Source of the DNA: JAXDMU01 sp963762435
GTDB lineage: Bacteria > Pseudomonadota > Alphaproteobacteria > ATCC43930 > CGMCC-115725
Direction: 5' to 3'
DNA length: 64,000 nt
Assembly: GCA_963762435.1 (NCBI GenBank)
Contig: CAVXLN010000010.1
Span: 1-64,000, forward strand
Shown: positions 23,701 through 31,340 of the stretch, in pieces
Numbering within the stretch: the stretch's first letter is position 1
Layout of the letters: each line of letters opens with the position of its first letter
The notes under the pieces: model-generated
Told to the model about the DNA's origin: nothing
Database searches by the model: none
What the model saw: only the letters and a program-made list of their open reading frames with translations
Program-made: the position numbers and the translations under genes

Positions 23701-25133
23701 CCTTCGACGGCACCCGCGTCGTGCGCTCCGCCAATATCCGCAAGGATCCGCGCTACGGCACCATGGCGCCCCATTTCGGCCAGCCCGAAGGGCACCTGCC
23801 GGTGGTGAGCTACCTCGCCGTGCCGGTCAAGTCGCGCAATGGCGGCGTGCTGGGCGGGCTGCTCTTCGGCCATGAGGAAGCGGGCGTGTTCACGGCTTTG
23901 GCGGAGGAAGGGATCGTGGGTCTGGCTGCCCAGGCGGCCGTCGCGATGGACAATGCGAACCTGTTCCAGGCGGTGCAGACCGAGCTTGCCCAGCGCCGGC
24001 GCGCCGAGTCCCAACTACAGGCGCTCAATGCCGAGCTCGAGGAGCGCGTCGCCCGCGAGGTCGAGCAGCGGACCAAGGCGGAAGAGGCGCTGCGCCACGC
24101 CCAGAAGATGGAGGCGCTGGGCCAGCTGACCGGCGGTGTCGCCCATGATTTCAACAATCTGCTGACCGTGATCATGGGCGGGCTCGACACGATCCGGCGG
24201 GCGAAGCCCGGCGAGGAGGTGCGCATCCGGCGCGCCCTCGATATGGCCGCGCTGGGCGCCGAGCGCGCCGCCAGCCTGACCACACGGCTCCTGGCCTTCT
24301 CCCGCCGTCAGCCGCTGTCGCCGAAGCCGCTCGATCTCAATCACCTCGTGCGCGACATGACCGATCTCCTGCATCGCAGCCTGGGCGAGCAGATCGAGCT
24401 CGAAGGCGTGCTGGCGCCGCGGCTCTGGACCGTCGAGGCGGATCAGAACCAGCTGGAGAGCGCCATTCTCAATCTCGCGGTCAATGCCCGCGACGCCATG
24501 CCGGACGGCGGAAAGCTCACGATCGAGACCGGCAATACCATGCTGGACGAAAGCTATGCCGCGGTCGATGCCGAAATCGTCCCCGGCCAGTATGTCATGA
24601 TCTGCATCAGCGACACCGGCGTCGGCATGTCCAAGGACACGCGCGCCCGCGCGTTCGAGCCCTTCTTCACCACCAAGGCGGTCGGGCGCGGCACCGGCCT
24701 TGGCCTGAGCCAAGTCTATGGCTTCGTCAAGCAATCAGGCGGCCATGTCACGATCTATAGCGAGGAAGGCCACGGCACGACGGTGCGGCTCTATTTCCCG
24801 CGCTATCTGGGCGGGATGAGCGCCGAGGGTCCCGCGGCACGGCATGCGGCCCCCGGCGCGAGCGACGGCGAGACGATCCTTTTGGTCGAGGATAATGACG
24901 ATGTCCGGAACTACAGCGCCATGGTGCTGACCGAGCTGGGCTATCAGGTGGTGGAGGCGGCCGAGGCCGATGCGGCGCTCAAGATCCTCGCGACGGACCA
25001 GCGAGTCGACCTGCTCTTCACCGACGTGGTGCTGCCCGGGCGCTGCGGCCAGGCCTCAAGGTGCTGTTCACGACGGGATATTCCCGCAACGCCATCGTCC
25101 ATCATGGCCGGTTGGATGCCGGTGTTCAGCTGA
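20757..25133 (+). CDS. Large hybrid sensor histidine kinase, last receiver broken
   Basis: In order: PAS-like sensor (about 30-165), GAF (180-340), HisKA with His364 in NVSHEFRTPL, HATPase (465-580), receiver with Asp682 in LTDVMMPRLDG and Lys734, PAS (770-890), GAF (905-1070), a second HisKA with His1130 in GGVAHDFNNLL, HATPase (1230-1350) and a final receiver with Asp1423 in FTDVVLPG. Just after Asp1423 about a dozen expected residues are missing and the frame is lost. The true C-terminus (LKVLFTTGYSRNAIVHHG, then QLITKPFTFDQLAARV) continues in another frame to a stop at 25201. The shown frame ends at 25133. Confidence 0.85.
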   Translation: MSELEASARQREGAKLKFLEGGGEMGALIRAHDWQTTPLGPPETWPHSLRTAVRIMLTSRQPIWIGWGEDLTYLYNDPYQSIIGGKHPRALGRPTSQVWREIWPHIGPMLSTAMEGVAGTYVEEQLLIMERNGYPEETYYTFSYSPIPDDDGTPGGIICANTDDTKRMIGERQLSLLRELAARNGDTRSWQQACERAVAALATDARDLTFAALYLAAPDAESLSLTAATGVQPGSTAIPPTLSARATAPWPVAEVLADHEPRVVEVPPGIVDLARPSMWDRPSALAAVLAISPSGETGRSGVLIVGLNPYRLFDNEYRGFLSLVAGQIAAAIANADAYEEERRRAEALAELDRAKTAFFSNVSHEFRTPLTLMLGPLEELLSGKADPEAGRDQLELAHRNGLRLLRLVNSLLDFSRIEAGRVRAVYEPTDLARFSAEIASSFRSAIEKAGLHFRIEGESLPQPTYVDREMWEKILLNLISNAFKFTHSGEIALSVAPSADGAKAEIKVRDTGIGIPEAELPRLFERFHRVEGAQGRSFEGSGIGLALVQELVKLHGGEVSVQSTEGCGTVFTVALPFGSRHLPSEQVCLDVTTISPTAGRAQEYLEEALRWLPDAPAEAALPARGTAAGTGRRVILADDNADMRAYATRLLEAEGYAVEAVGDGAAALEKARAALPDLVLTDVMMPRLDGFGLLKALREDSMLAGVPVILLSARAGEEAKVEGLEAGADDYVTKPFSARELVAHVNANIKMAEIRREANRAVFQSEQRYLMTQDRLSLALSTGRVAVFEWGVEGDRLTMLGPLSEIFGVAEDAAAQNGLLANFIAAIHPEDRQRVLAAIARSMASGAPYEAEYRVGDGGRDRVVMARGSVQTGADGRRQMTGAVIDVTEERAVLAALEDQTRALEILNRASAAISGNLDLAALVRTIVDAGVEVTGAQFGAFFYNAVDETGESFTLYTLSGAPRAAFDKFPAPRKTPIFAPTFDGTRVVRSANIRKDPRYGTMAPHFGQPEGHLPVVSYLAVPVKSRNGGVLGGLLFGHEEAGVFTALAEEGIVGLAAQAAVAMDNANLFQAVQTELAQRRRAESQLQALNAELEERVAREVEQRTKAEEALRHAQKMEALGQLTGGVAHDFNNLLTVIMGGLDTIRRAKPGEEVRIRRALDMAALGAERAASLTTRLLAFSRRQPLSPKPLDLNHLVRDMTDLLHRSLGEQIELEGVLAPRLWTVEADQNQLESAILNLAVNARDAMPDGGKLTIETGNTMLDESYAAVDAEIVPGQYVMICISDTGVGMSKDTRARAFEPFFTTKAVGRGTGLGLSQVYGFVKQSGGHVTIYSEEGHGTTVRLYFPRYLGGMSAEGPAARHAAPGASDGETILLVEDNDDVRNYSAMVLTELGYQVVEAAEADAALKILATDQRVDLLFTDVVLPGRCGQASRCCSRRDIPATPSSIMAGWMPVFS

Positions 25134-25209
25134 TCACGAAGCCGTTCACGTTCGATCAGCTGGCGGCGCGGGTCCGGGATGTGCTGGATCGGCGGGGGTG
25201 AGGGCGGCG

Positions 25210-26358
25210 TCAGCCCAACCGCCCCTGGGCCGCCAGACCTCGACGCAAGCACGCGACGACGTGCTCCAGCTCCGACCGCGTGAGCGAGGGGTAGCTCGGC
25301 AGCGACAAGCCTCTCGCCGCAATATCTTCGGCAACGGGGAAATAGTCGCCGATCGCTTCATACACCGGCAGCTGGTGGGCGCAAAAGAAGACCGGCCTCG
25401 TTTCGACGGAGGCCTCCTCCATATCCGCCATCAACCGGGTCCGATCGATCCCGTCCGGCAGTAAGACGGTCTCGAGCCAGAGCGAATGCTCGATCGCGGG
25501 CCCGATCTGCTGGTGAGCGAGCGGCAGGCCCTCCAGCAGGTGCCGATAGGTGGCGGCAATCTCGCGCTTGCGCGCGAGCGTCGCCGACAGGCGCTCCATC
25601 TGGGCCAGCCCGATCGCGCCCTCGATGTTCGTCATGCGATAGTTAAAGCCGAGCCGCTCGTGCCAATAGCGCCGATTGGGCGATTGCCCCTGACCCTTGA
25701 CGATGCGCAGCGCCTGGGCGAGTTCGTCATCGTTGCAGACGACCATCCCGCCCTCGCCGGTCGTGATCGTCTTGTTGCCGAAGAAGCTGAAGGTGCCGAC
25801 ATCCCCGATGGTGCCGGCATGCTTGCCGTCCAGCCTGGTGCCGAACGCCTCCGCGCAATCCTCGACGATTTTCAGGTCATGCCGGTCGGCGAGGGCCCGA
25901 AGCTCGGTCATGTCGCACGCGGCACCATAGAGGTGCACGGGCATGATCGCCTTGGTCCTGGGCGTGATCCGACGCGCCACATCCGCGGGATCGAGCAGCC
26001 AGTCCGATGCGCGCGACTCGGCGAAGACCGGAACCGCACCAGTTTGGGCGATCGAGTTCACCGAGGCGATATAGGTGAAAGTCGGAACGATGACCTCGTC
26101 ACCGGGCCCGATGCCGAGGCAATGCAGCGCCAGATGGAGCGCCACGGTGCCATTGCACACGGCGATCGCATGCTTGGCGCCGATTGCCTCCGCGACGGCG
26201 GCTTCGAACCGCTCGATGAAAGTACCGTTCGAGGAGATCCAGCTCGTCTCCAGACACTCCGTGACATAGCGTTGCTCATTTCCGGAGAGGTCCGGCCGAT
26301 AGACGGGAATGACGGGATTTAGTCCTGGTTCGCGATCGATGAGAGACATTGTCATCAT
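25210..26358 (-). CDS. DegT/DnrJ/EryC1-family sugar aminotransferase
   Basis: The 382-residue PLP enzyme transfers an amino group to a nucleotide-linked keto-sugar. PVYRPDLSGNEQRYVTECL opens the fold. AVCNGTVALHLALHCLGIGPGDEVIVP binds cofactor phosphate, and the Schiff-base lysine is in FSFFGNKTITTGEGG. It resembles perosamine or 4-amino-sugar synthases. The start overlaps the upstream acetyltransferase stop (ATGA at 26355-26358), so the two are coupled. It probably makes an amino sugar for the adjacent polysaccharide genes. Confidence 0.9.
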   Translation of the reverse strand: MMTMSLIDREPGLNPVIPVYRPDLSGNEQRYVTECLETSWISSNGTFIERFEAAVAEAIGAKHAIAVCNGTVALHLALHCLGIGPGDEVIVPTFTYIASVNSIAQTGAVPVFAESRASDWLLDPADVARRITPRTKAIMPVHLYGAACDMTELRALADRHDLKIVEDCAEAFGTRLDGKHAGTIGDVGTFSFFGNKTITTGEGGMVVCNDDELAQALRIVKGQGQSPNRRYWHERLGFNYRMTNIEGAIGLAQMERLSATLARKREIAATYRHLLEGLPLAHQQIGPAIEHSLWLETVLLPDGIDRTRLMADMEEASVETRPVFFCAHQLPVYEAIGDYFPVAEDIAARGLSLPSYPSLTRSELEHVVACLRRGLAAQGRLG

Positions 26359-26996
26359 CTCTTTCTTTCGGCCAAGGGGCGGGCCGGCACGCCGACAGCG
26401 GTGATTCCCGGCGAAATGTCCGCGACGACGGCCGAGCCGATGCCGATGACGGCATCCTCGCCGATGTGGATTTGAGGCCTCACCGCCGAGCCCACGCCGA
26501 TCAGGGCTCGATCGCCGACCGACACTCCGCCGGCCAAGCTGCAGCCAGGGGCCACATGCGCGGCGCGGCCGATGACGACGTCGTGCTCGACGATGGCGCC
26601 CGTATTGATGATCGCGAGCTCGCCGATCCGCGCTTCGGGCCCGATCTTTGCGCCGGCCATGACGATGGCCCCCGCGCCGATCTCGGCGCTGGGCGAGACG
26701 ATCGCCGTCGGATGAATGACGGAAGGTAGGTCGAAACCGGCGCGGCGCAGCTCGTCCGCAATCCGCTGGCGGGTCCGGTTGTCGCCGATCGCAACGAAGG
26801 CAGCGGCAACGCCTTCCTGCCGCAATGCCGGCAGCATCTCGTCGCCGCCCAGCACAGGAACTCCGAGAAGCGTCGATCCGGCCGCTCGGGCATCGAGGAC
26901 TCCGATCACGGAAAGGCCCGGCGCAAGACCCAAGGCCTCCAGGACAACTTTCGCGTGCCCGCCTCCCCCGATCACGACGAGTTGCACCGCGCCCAT
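26355..26996 (-). CDS. NeuD/PglD-type sugar O/N-acyltransferase
   Basis: The product has an N-terminal Rossmann-like sugar-nucleotide domain (MGAVQLVVIGGGGHAKVVLEA) and a C-terminal left-handed beta-helix of hexapeptide repeats (IVSPSAEIGAGAIVMAGAKI, then IGELAIINTGAIVEHDVVIG). This is the PglD/NeuD fold, which acetylates an amino sugar using acetyl-CoA. The catalytic His lies in IVEHDVVIG. I chose the start at 26996; the open frame runs 19 codons further. It is the first gene of the acetyltransferase-aminotransferase pair and is divergent from the ABC exporter. Confidence 0.88.
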   Translation of the reverse strand: MGAVQLVVIGGGGHAKVVLEALGLAPGLSVIGVLDARAAGSTLLGVPVLGGDEMLPALRQEGVAAAFVAIGDNRTRQRIADELRRAGFDLPSVIHPTAIVSPSAEIGAGAIVMAGAKIGPEARIGELAIINTGAIVEHDVVIGRAAHVAPGCSLAGGVSVGDRALIGVGSAVRPQIHIGEDAVIGIGSAVVADISPGITAVGVPARPLAERKR

Positions 26997-27487
26997 CGCC
27001 TCGTCTTGCCTCTCCTGCCTGAAAGTGGACGATACGCCTGAGCGAAGCGGCAAGTTTCAGACACCTTAAGTGATCTCTGGCGGGACCCCGATCAATCTTT
27101 ACACGAACCAAAACGGCGACCGCAACTCAAAATCTCTTCCATCATTCAAGGTACCGGCGATACGTTTGAGGCTGGTTTCCGAATCGCTCCCAGCGGAATC
27201 AGCAATCGGCCGCAGCATTGATATATTCACCCCGACGACAGCCTTGCTCGGCTGGTTCGTTCCTGATTCGATGCGATCGAGAAAGGGGTGAAAAGTGTTA
27301 AGAAAGGAAGCGAGTTCTACGACATTACTTGGGACAATTCGGGCACCGGTGAGACAGGGCTGCTCGGTGCACCAGATGGCCGGAATTGGCCATCAAGGGC
27401 CGGTCCGTGCTATCGGTGATCCCAGGCGGCATCGGTGGGGAGTCGGAAAGGATCCCCGCCGGCCGGGATTGTGAGGAGTAGCCAGGC
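26997..27487. other. Divergent promoter region without a gene
   Basis: These 491 bases separate the divergent amino-sugar genes and the wzm-wzt operon. Composition is AT-richer in the middle (around 27100-27350), as expected for promoters. Short frames exist but none has coding character. The right end carries GAGGAG at 27472-27477 before the GTG start of the permease. No clear operator or riboswitch is seen. Confidence 0.5.
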
Positions 27488-28267
27488 GTGGAGTATCTTA
27501 GAGACATCTGGGCCGCTCGCTACTTCTGGTTCCATCTCGCGCGCTCCGATCTCCGCCTGCGTTGGCGGCGCTCGTTCTTCGGCATCTTCTGGTCGATCCT
27601 GCAACCGCTGGGATTCACCCTGCTGCTGGCCCTAGTCTTCAGCCGGATCTTCCATACCGAGCTTGCCTCCTACGCGCCCTATATCCTGTCGGGCATGATC
27701 ACCTGGGAGTTCGTGACCGGCTCGGCATCGGGCGGCGCCCTCGCCTTCGTGCAGGCTGACGCCTATATCAAGCAATACCGGCATCCGCTCGCCATCTACA
27801 CGCTGCGCAACGTCATCGCCGGCGCCGTGATCTTCCTCCTGGCCAGCATCGCCCTCGTCGCATGGGTGCTGGCATCGATGCCGCAGAATTTCGGCTGGTC
27901 CTGGCTCGCCGCGCTCACGATCTATCCCATCGCGGCGATGATCGCCTGGCCGCTCGCCACGCTGCTCGCTTATATCGGCACCCGATTCCGCGATATTCCC
28001 CATATGCTGGGGCTGCTGTTCCAGGCCTTGTGGTTCATCTCGCCGGTCTATTTCGAGGAGAAGCTGTTCCGCAGCGGCGGCCTCGGCCCTTTGGTCGACG
28101 ACAACCCGGTCTATCACCTGCTGCAACTCTTGCGGGCGCCGCTGCTGCATGGTACCTGGCCGACCGTGACGAACTATCTTTTCTGTCTCGGCACCATCGC
28201 GGCTCTAACCCTGGCGGCTTGTGCCACGGGATATCGCGCCGAACGACGGGTCATCCTCTACCTATGA
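27488..28267 (+). CDS. wzm: Polysaccharide ABC exporter, permease subunit
   Basis: The 259-residue ABC-2 permease has an amphipathic start (DIWAARYFWFHLARSDLRLRWRRS) and about six membrane segments. Such proteins (Wzm, KpsM, TagG, RfbA) move lipid-linked O-antigen, capsule or teichoic acid across the inner membrane. The start is GTG preceded by GAGGAG. It is the first gene of a four-gene operon with the ATPase and two glycosyltransferases, each overlapping the next. Confidence 0.88.
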   Translation: MEYLRDIWAARYFWFHLARSDLRLRWRRSFFGIFWSILQPLGFTLLLALVFSRIFHTELASYAPYILSGMITWEFVTGSASGGALAFVQADAYIKQYRHPLAIYTLRNVIAGAVIFLLASIALVAWVLASMPQNFGWSWLAALTIYPIAAMIAWPLATLLAYIGTRFRDIPHMLGLLFQALWFISPVYFEEKLFRSGGLGPLVDDNPVYHLLQLLRAPLLHGTWPTVTNYLFCLGTIAALTLAACATGYRAERRVILYL

Positions 28268-29046
28268 TCCACATCGTCTCGAAAGCATCGCGCCCAGGCC
28301 ATATCATGCTGCAGGACGTCAACCTGCACTATGCGTCCGTTGCCTATAAGGAACGCTCGCTGAAGGCGCTGCTGGGGAAGTCGCTCTTCTCCTCGCGCCG
28401 GAAGCGGGCGACGGTGCGCGACATTCACGCGCTCAAGAACATCACGCTCGAGATCGGCACCGGCGAGAGGGTCGGCCTCCTCGGCCATAACGGTGCGGGA
28501 AAGACGACCTTCCTCAGGATGGTGGCCGGCCTCTATCCGATCTCCGGCGGCGAGCGGGTCGTGTCCGGCGATGTGCGGGCGCTCTTCGAGCTCGGCCTGG
28601 GATTCGAGCCCGACGCGACCGGACGGGAAAATATCCTCTATCGCGGGCTGCTGCTGGGCCTCACGCCGAAATTCATGCGGTCGATCGAAGAGGAGATCGT
28701 GGATTTCGCCGATATCGGCGAGTTCATCGACTATCCGATCAAGACCTATTCCGCCGGCATGCAGGTGCGCTTGGCATTCGCGGTCTCCACCGCGGTCGGC
28801 GGCGGTATCCTGCTGCTCGACGAGGTTCTCGGCGCGGGCGACGCCAATTTCATGATCAAGGCCAAGCAGCGAATCCTCGACCTCATCGCCCAGTCGGAGA
28901 TCCTGATCCTGGCCTCGCACGATCTGGGCACGCTCCGCTCGATCTGCCAGCGGGGCATCGTGTTCCATCATGGTGCGGTCGCTTTCGACGGTCCCATCGG
29001 CGATGCGATCGGCGCCTATCAACGCATCAACGGGCTGGCGGCATGA
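28264..29046 (+). CDS. wzt: Polysaccharide ABC exporter, ATPase subunit
   Basis: This 260-residue ATPase partners the permease. It has an N-terminal extension typical of the family (MLQDVNLHYASVAYKERSLK), Walker A GHNGAGKTT, signature TYSAGMQVRLAFAVST and Walker B GGILLLDEV. It ends soon after the ATPase domain and lacks the long C-terminal carbohydrate-binding domain of O9-type Wzt. It therefore resembles KpsT/RfbE-type exporters that need no terminal sugar modification. It overlaps the permease by ATGA and the next gene likewise. Confidence 0.9.
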   Translation: MIHIVSKASRPGHIMLQDVNLHYASVAYKERSLKALLGKSLFSSRRKRATVRDIHALKNITLEIGTGERVGLLGHNGAGKTTFLRMVAGLYPISGGERVVSGDVRALFELGLGFEPDATGRENILYRGLLLGLTPKFMRSIEEEIVDFADIGEFIDYPIKTYSAGMQVRLAFAVSTAVGGGILLLDEVLGAGDANFMIKAKQRILDLIAQSEILILASHDLGTLRSICQRGIVFHHGAVAFDGPIGDAIGAYQRINGLAA

Positions 29047-31340
29047 AGGATTTCGGCTCGGTTCGGGTCATGTGGCTGCTGAACCACACGAGTGCTCGAA
29101 AGTTCGAGATCCCGATGATGAAAAGTCTGGGATTTCGCGAGTTCTTCCTGCCGAAGATCATCCCTGCGGCGCCTGCTTTCCGCAGCGCATCGATCGATTG
29201 GTCGGAAGATCCCAACCTTACAATTCCGTCCGCCGATCTGGAAATCCTCAACGGGACCGACTGGTATGGCGCGCCGGGCGAGGAAGCCTGGGCGATCGCC
29301 AATCGCCATTTCGATCTGCTGTTCTTCGTCCTTACCGAGGCCGATGCGCTCGCCGACATGGTCCGGAATTTCAAGGGTGCCGTAATATGGCGGGCATTCG
29401 GCCTGGCCCAAGCCGCGACCCATGAGGCGGTTCTATCCGCGACGACCCGGAACCGTGGCGAGCAGCTGCTCAATACCCTTGGGCGGCGTTTCTGGTTCGG
29501 GGCCGCTTATGAGAGGGTAGCCGAGTATGAAACCGGCTTCCTCGGCCGTCATGCGATCCACCTGCCGCTGGGCATGCACGATTGCGCGCCGCGCTCGACC
29601 TGGACGGGAGACATCAAGAAGATCTTCTTCGTCTGCCCCGATATCGCCATCAACCAGTATTACCGGTCCATCTTCGACAATTTCAAAAAAGACCTTTCGG
29701 ATTTTCCCCATGTGATCGCCGGCGACCAGCCCATAGCCGTCAATGATGCCACAGTGCTGGGATATCTTCCGGCCGGCGAGCATGAGCAGAATATGCGGCG
29801 CTACCGGGTCATGTTCTATCACAGCACCGAGCCCACGCACGTTCATTACCACCCATTTGAAGCGATCCGGGCGGGCATGCCGGTCATCTTCATGGCGGGC
29901 AGCCTGCTCGATGCGCTCGGCGATGGCGACCTTCCCGGACGGTGCAAAACGATCGCCGAAGCGAAGAAGAAGCTCCAGCGGATCCTGGACGGCAATCAGG
30001 CCTTCATCGCGAAGATCCGCACCAGCCAACTTCGCCTGCTTGAGCCGATGAAGGCTGAAAACTCCCGCAGCCTCTGGCAAGCCGGGCTATCGCAAGTCCT
30101 GGCGACGCTGGAGCGGACGCGGCAGGTCGTTCGGCCCAAGGTCGCCCGCCATCGGCGAATCGCCGTCATCCTGCCCGAGCCCTATGGCGGCGGAACGCTC
30201 AACAGCACGAAGCAACTCGCCCAGGCTCTGCAGATCGGCAGCGAACGAGCCGGCGAACCTGCCGAAATCGTTCTCGGGCATGTGCGGGACCCCTCTCTCT
30301 ATCCGGATTGGCGCTTCGCCGACCTGCCGTCGCGCGTCAAGCGGCGGTCGTTTCATTGGAACCGCCTGTCGCCGGAAATCTCCGAGATCGCGACTGCCTT
30401 TGCGGCACCTGGAGCAGCATCAGGCGCATCCGCGGATTCCCTCATGCCGGATGACGGCATCAACGGCTTTCTCGACTGCGATCTATGGATCATCATCTCC
30501 GATCGACTGACGACCTCGATATTGCCGATCCGGCCCTATCTGATGGTGGTCCATGACTATATTCAGCGCTATGTCCCGATCATCGAGCCGGATCTGAATG
30601 TTTTTTTCCTGCGCGCAGCACACGGGGCCGAGCGCGTGCTGGTCACGAGCGAGTTCACATTCGCGGATGCGCGACAATATGCGGGCATTCCCGAGAAAAG
30701 GCTGCGGCGGCTGCCGCTGATATTGCCGCGGCTCGAGGAGAACGTGCCCGACCGCGCCAGGGACCGCGCTGCAGAGTATTTCCTGTGGCCGACCAATCGC
30801 GCGCTTCACAAGAACCACGCCAATGCCGCCGAGGCCTTGCGCCGGTATTTCGACGAGCTCGACGGCCAGCTCGACTGCCGCGTAACCGGCGTCGGCACGC
30901 ACAATATCCTGGGAAGCAAGATCCCTCATCTGCAGCCGCTGCTCACGCATCGGACAGCCAGCCGCACCATGAAACGCAAGCTGCATTTCATGGGCGAACT
31001 GCGTGAACCGGCTTATGCAACCGTCCTATCGGGCGCCCGTTTCGTCTGGCATCCGACCCTGATCGACAACGGCTCCTTTACGGTCATCGAAGCCGCCATG
31101 CGGCAGGTTCCAGCACTCTCCAGCGACTATCCGGCGATGCGCGAGATCGATCGCAACTTCCAACTGAATTTGAGCTGGATGGATCCTCACGATCCCACCG
31201 ACATGGCTCGACAGCTCAAGAACATGGAACAAGAAGCCGAAGGCCGACGCGGACTTCTCCCTGACCACGCCATGCTGGCCCGCCATTCCGTCGAAAATCT
31301 GGCCGACGCCTATTGGGAAGCGGTACGCGAATGCCTGTAA
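29043..31340 (+). CDS. Two-domain glycosyltransferase-like protein
   Basis: The 765-residue protein has two halves. The first (about 1-360) resembles a GT-B domain with HYHPFEAIRAGMPVIFMAG. The second (about 375-765) starts IAVILPEPYGGGTLNSTKQL and ends with a family-4-like acceptor region WHPTLIDNGSFTVIEAAM. The second half also has FLWPTNRALHKNHANAAEAL, a nucleotide-sugar loop. It should build part of the repeat unit exported by wzm/wzt. Which sugars are used cannot be told. It overlaps the ATPase gene (ATGA) and the next gene by ten bases. Confidence 0.72.
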   Translation: MKDFGSVRVMWLLNHTSARKFEIPMMKSLGFREFFLPKIIPAAPAFRSASIDWSEDPNLTIPSADLEILNGTDWYGAPGEEAWAIANRHFDLLFFVLTEADALADMVRNFKGAVIWRAFGLAQAATHEAVLSATTRNRGEQLLNTLGRRFWFGAAYERVAEYETGFLGRHAIHLPLGMHDCAPRSTWTGDIKKIFFVCPDIAINQYYRSIFDNFKKDLSDFPHVIAGDQPIAVNDATVLGYLPAGEHEQNMRRYRVMFYHSTEPTHVHYHPFEAIRAGMPVIFMAGSLLDALGDGDLPGRCKTIAEAKKKLQRILDGNQAFIAKIRTSQLRLLEPMKAENSRSLWQAGLSQVLATLERTRQVVRPKVARHRRIAVILPEPYGGGTLNSTKQLAQALQIGSERAGEPAEIVLGHVRDPSLYPDWRFADLPSRVKRRSFHWNRLSPEISEIATAFAAPGAASGASADSLMPDDGINGFLDCDLWIIISDRLTTSILPIRPYLMVVHDYIQRYVPIIEPDLNVFFLRAAHGAERVLVTSEFTFADARQYAGIPEKRLRRLPLILPRLEENVPDRARDRAAEYFLWPTNRALHKNHANAAEALRRYFDELDGQLDCRVTGVGTHNILGSKIPHLQPLLTHRTASRTMKRKLHFMGELREPAYATVLSGARFVWHPTLIDNGSFTVIEAAMRQVPALSSDYPAMREIDRNFQLNLSWMDPHDPTDMARQLKNMEQEAEGRRGLLPDHAMLARHSVENLADAYWEAVRECL

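Noticed and set aside
22395..24014. Long minus-strand frame (539 codons) inside the hybrid kinase
   Set aside because: It is an antisense shadow of GC-rich codons; the plus strand has an uninterrupted multi-domain kinase.
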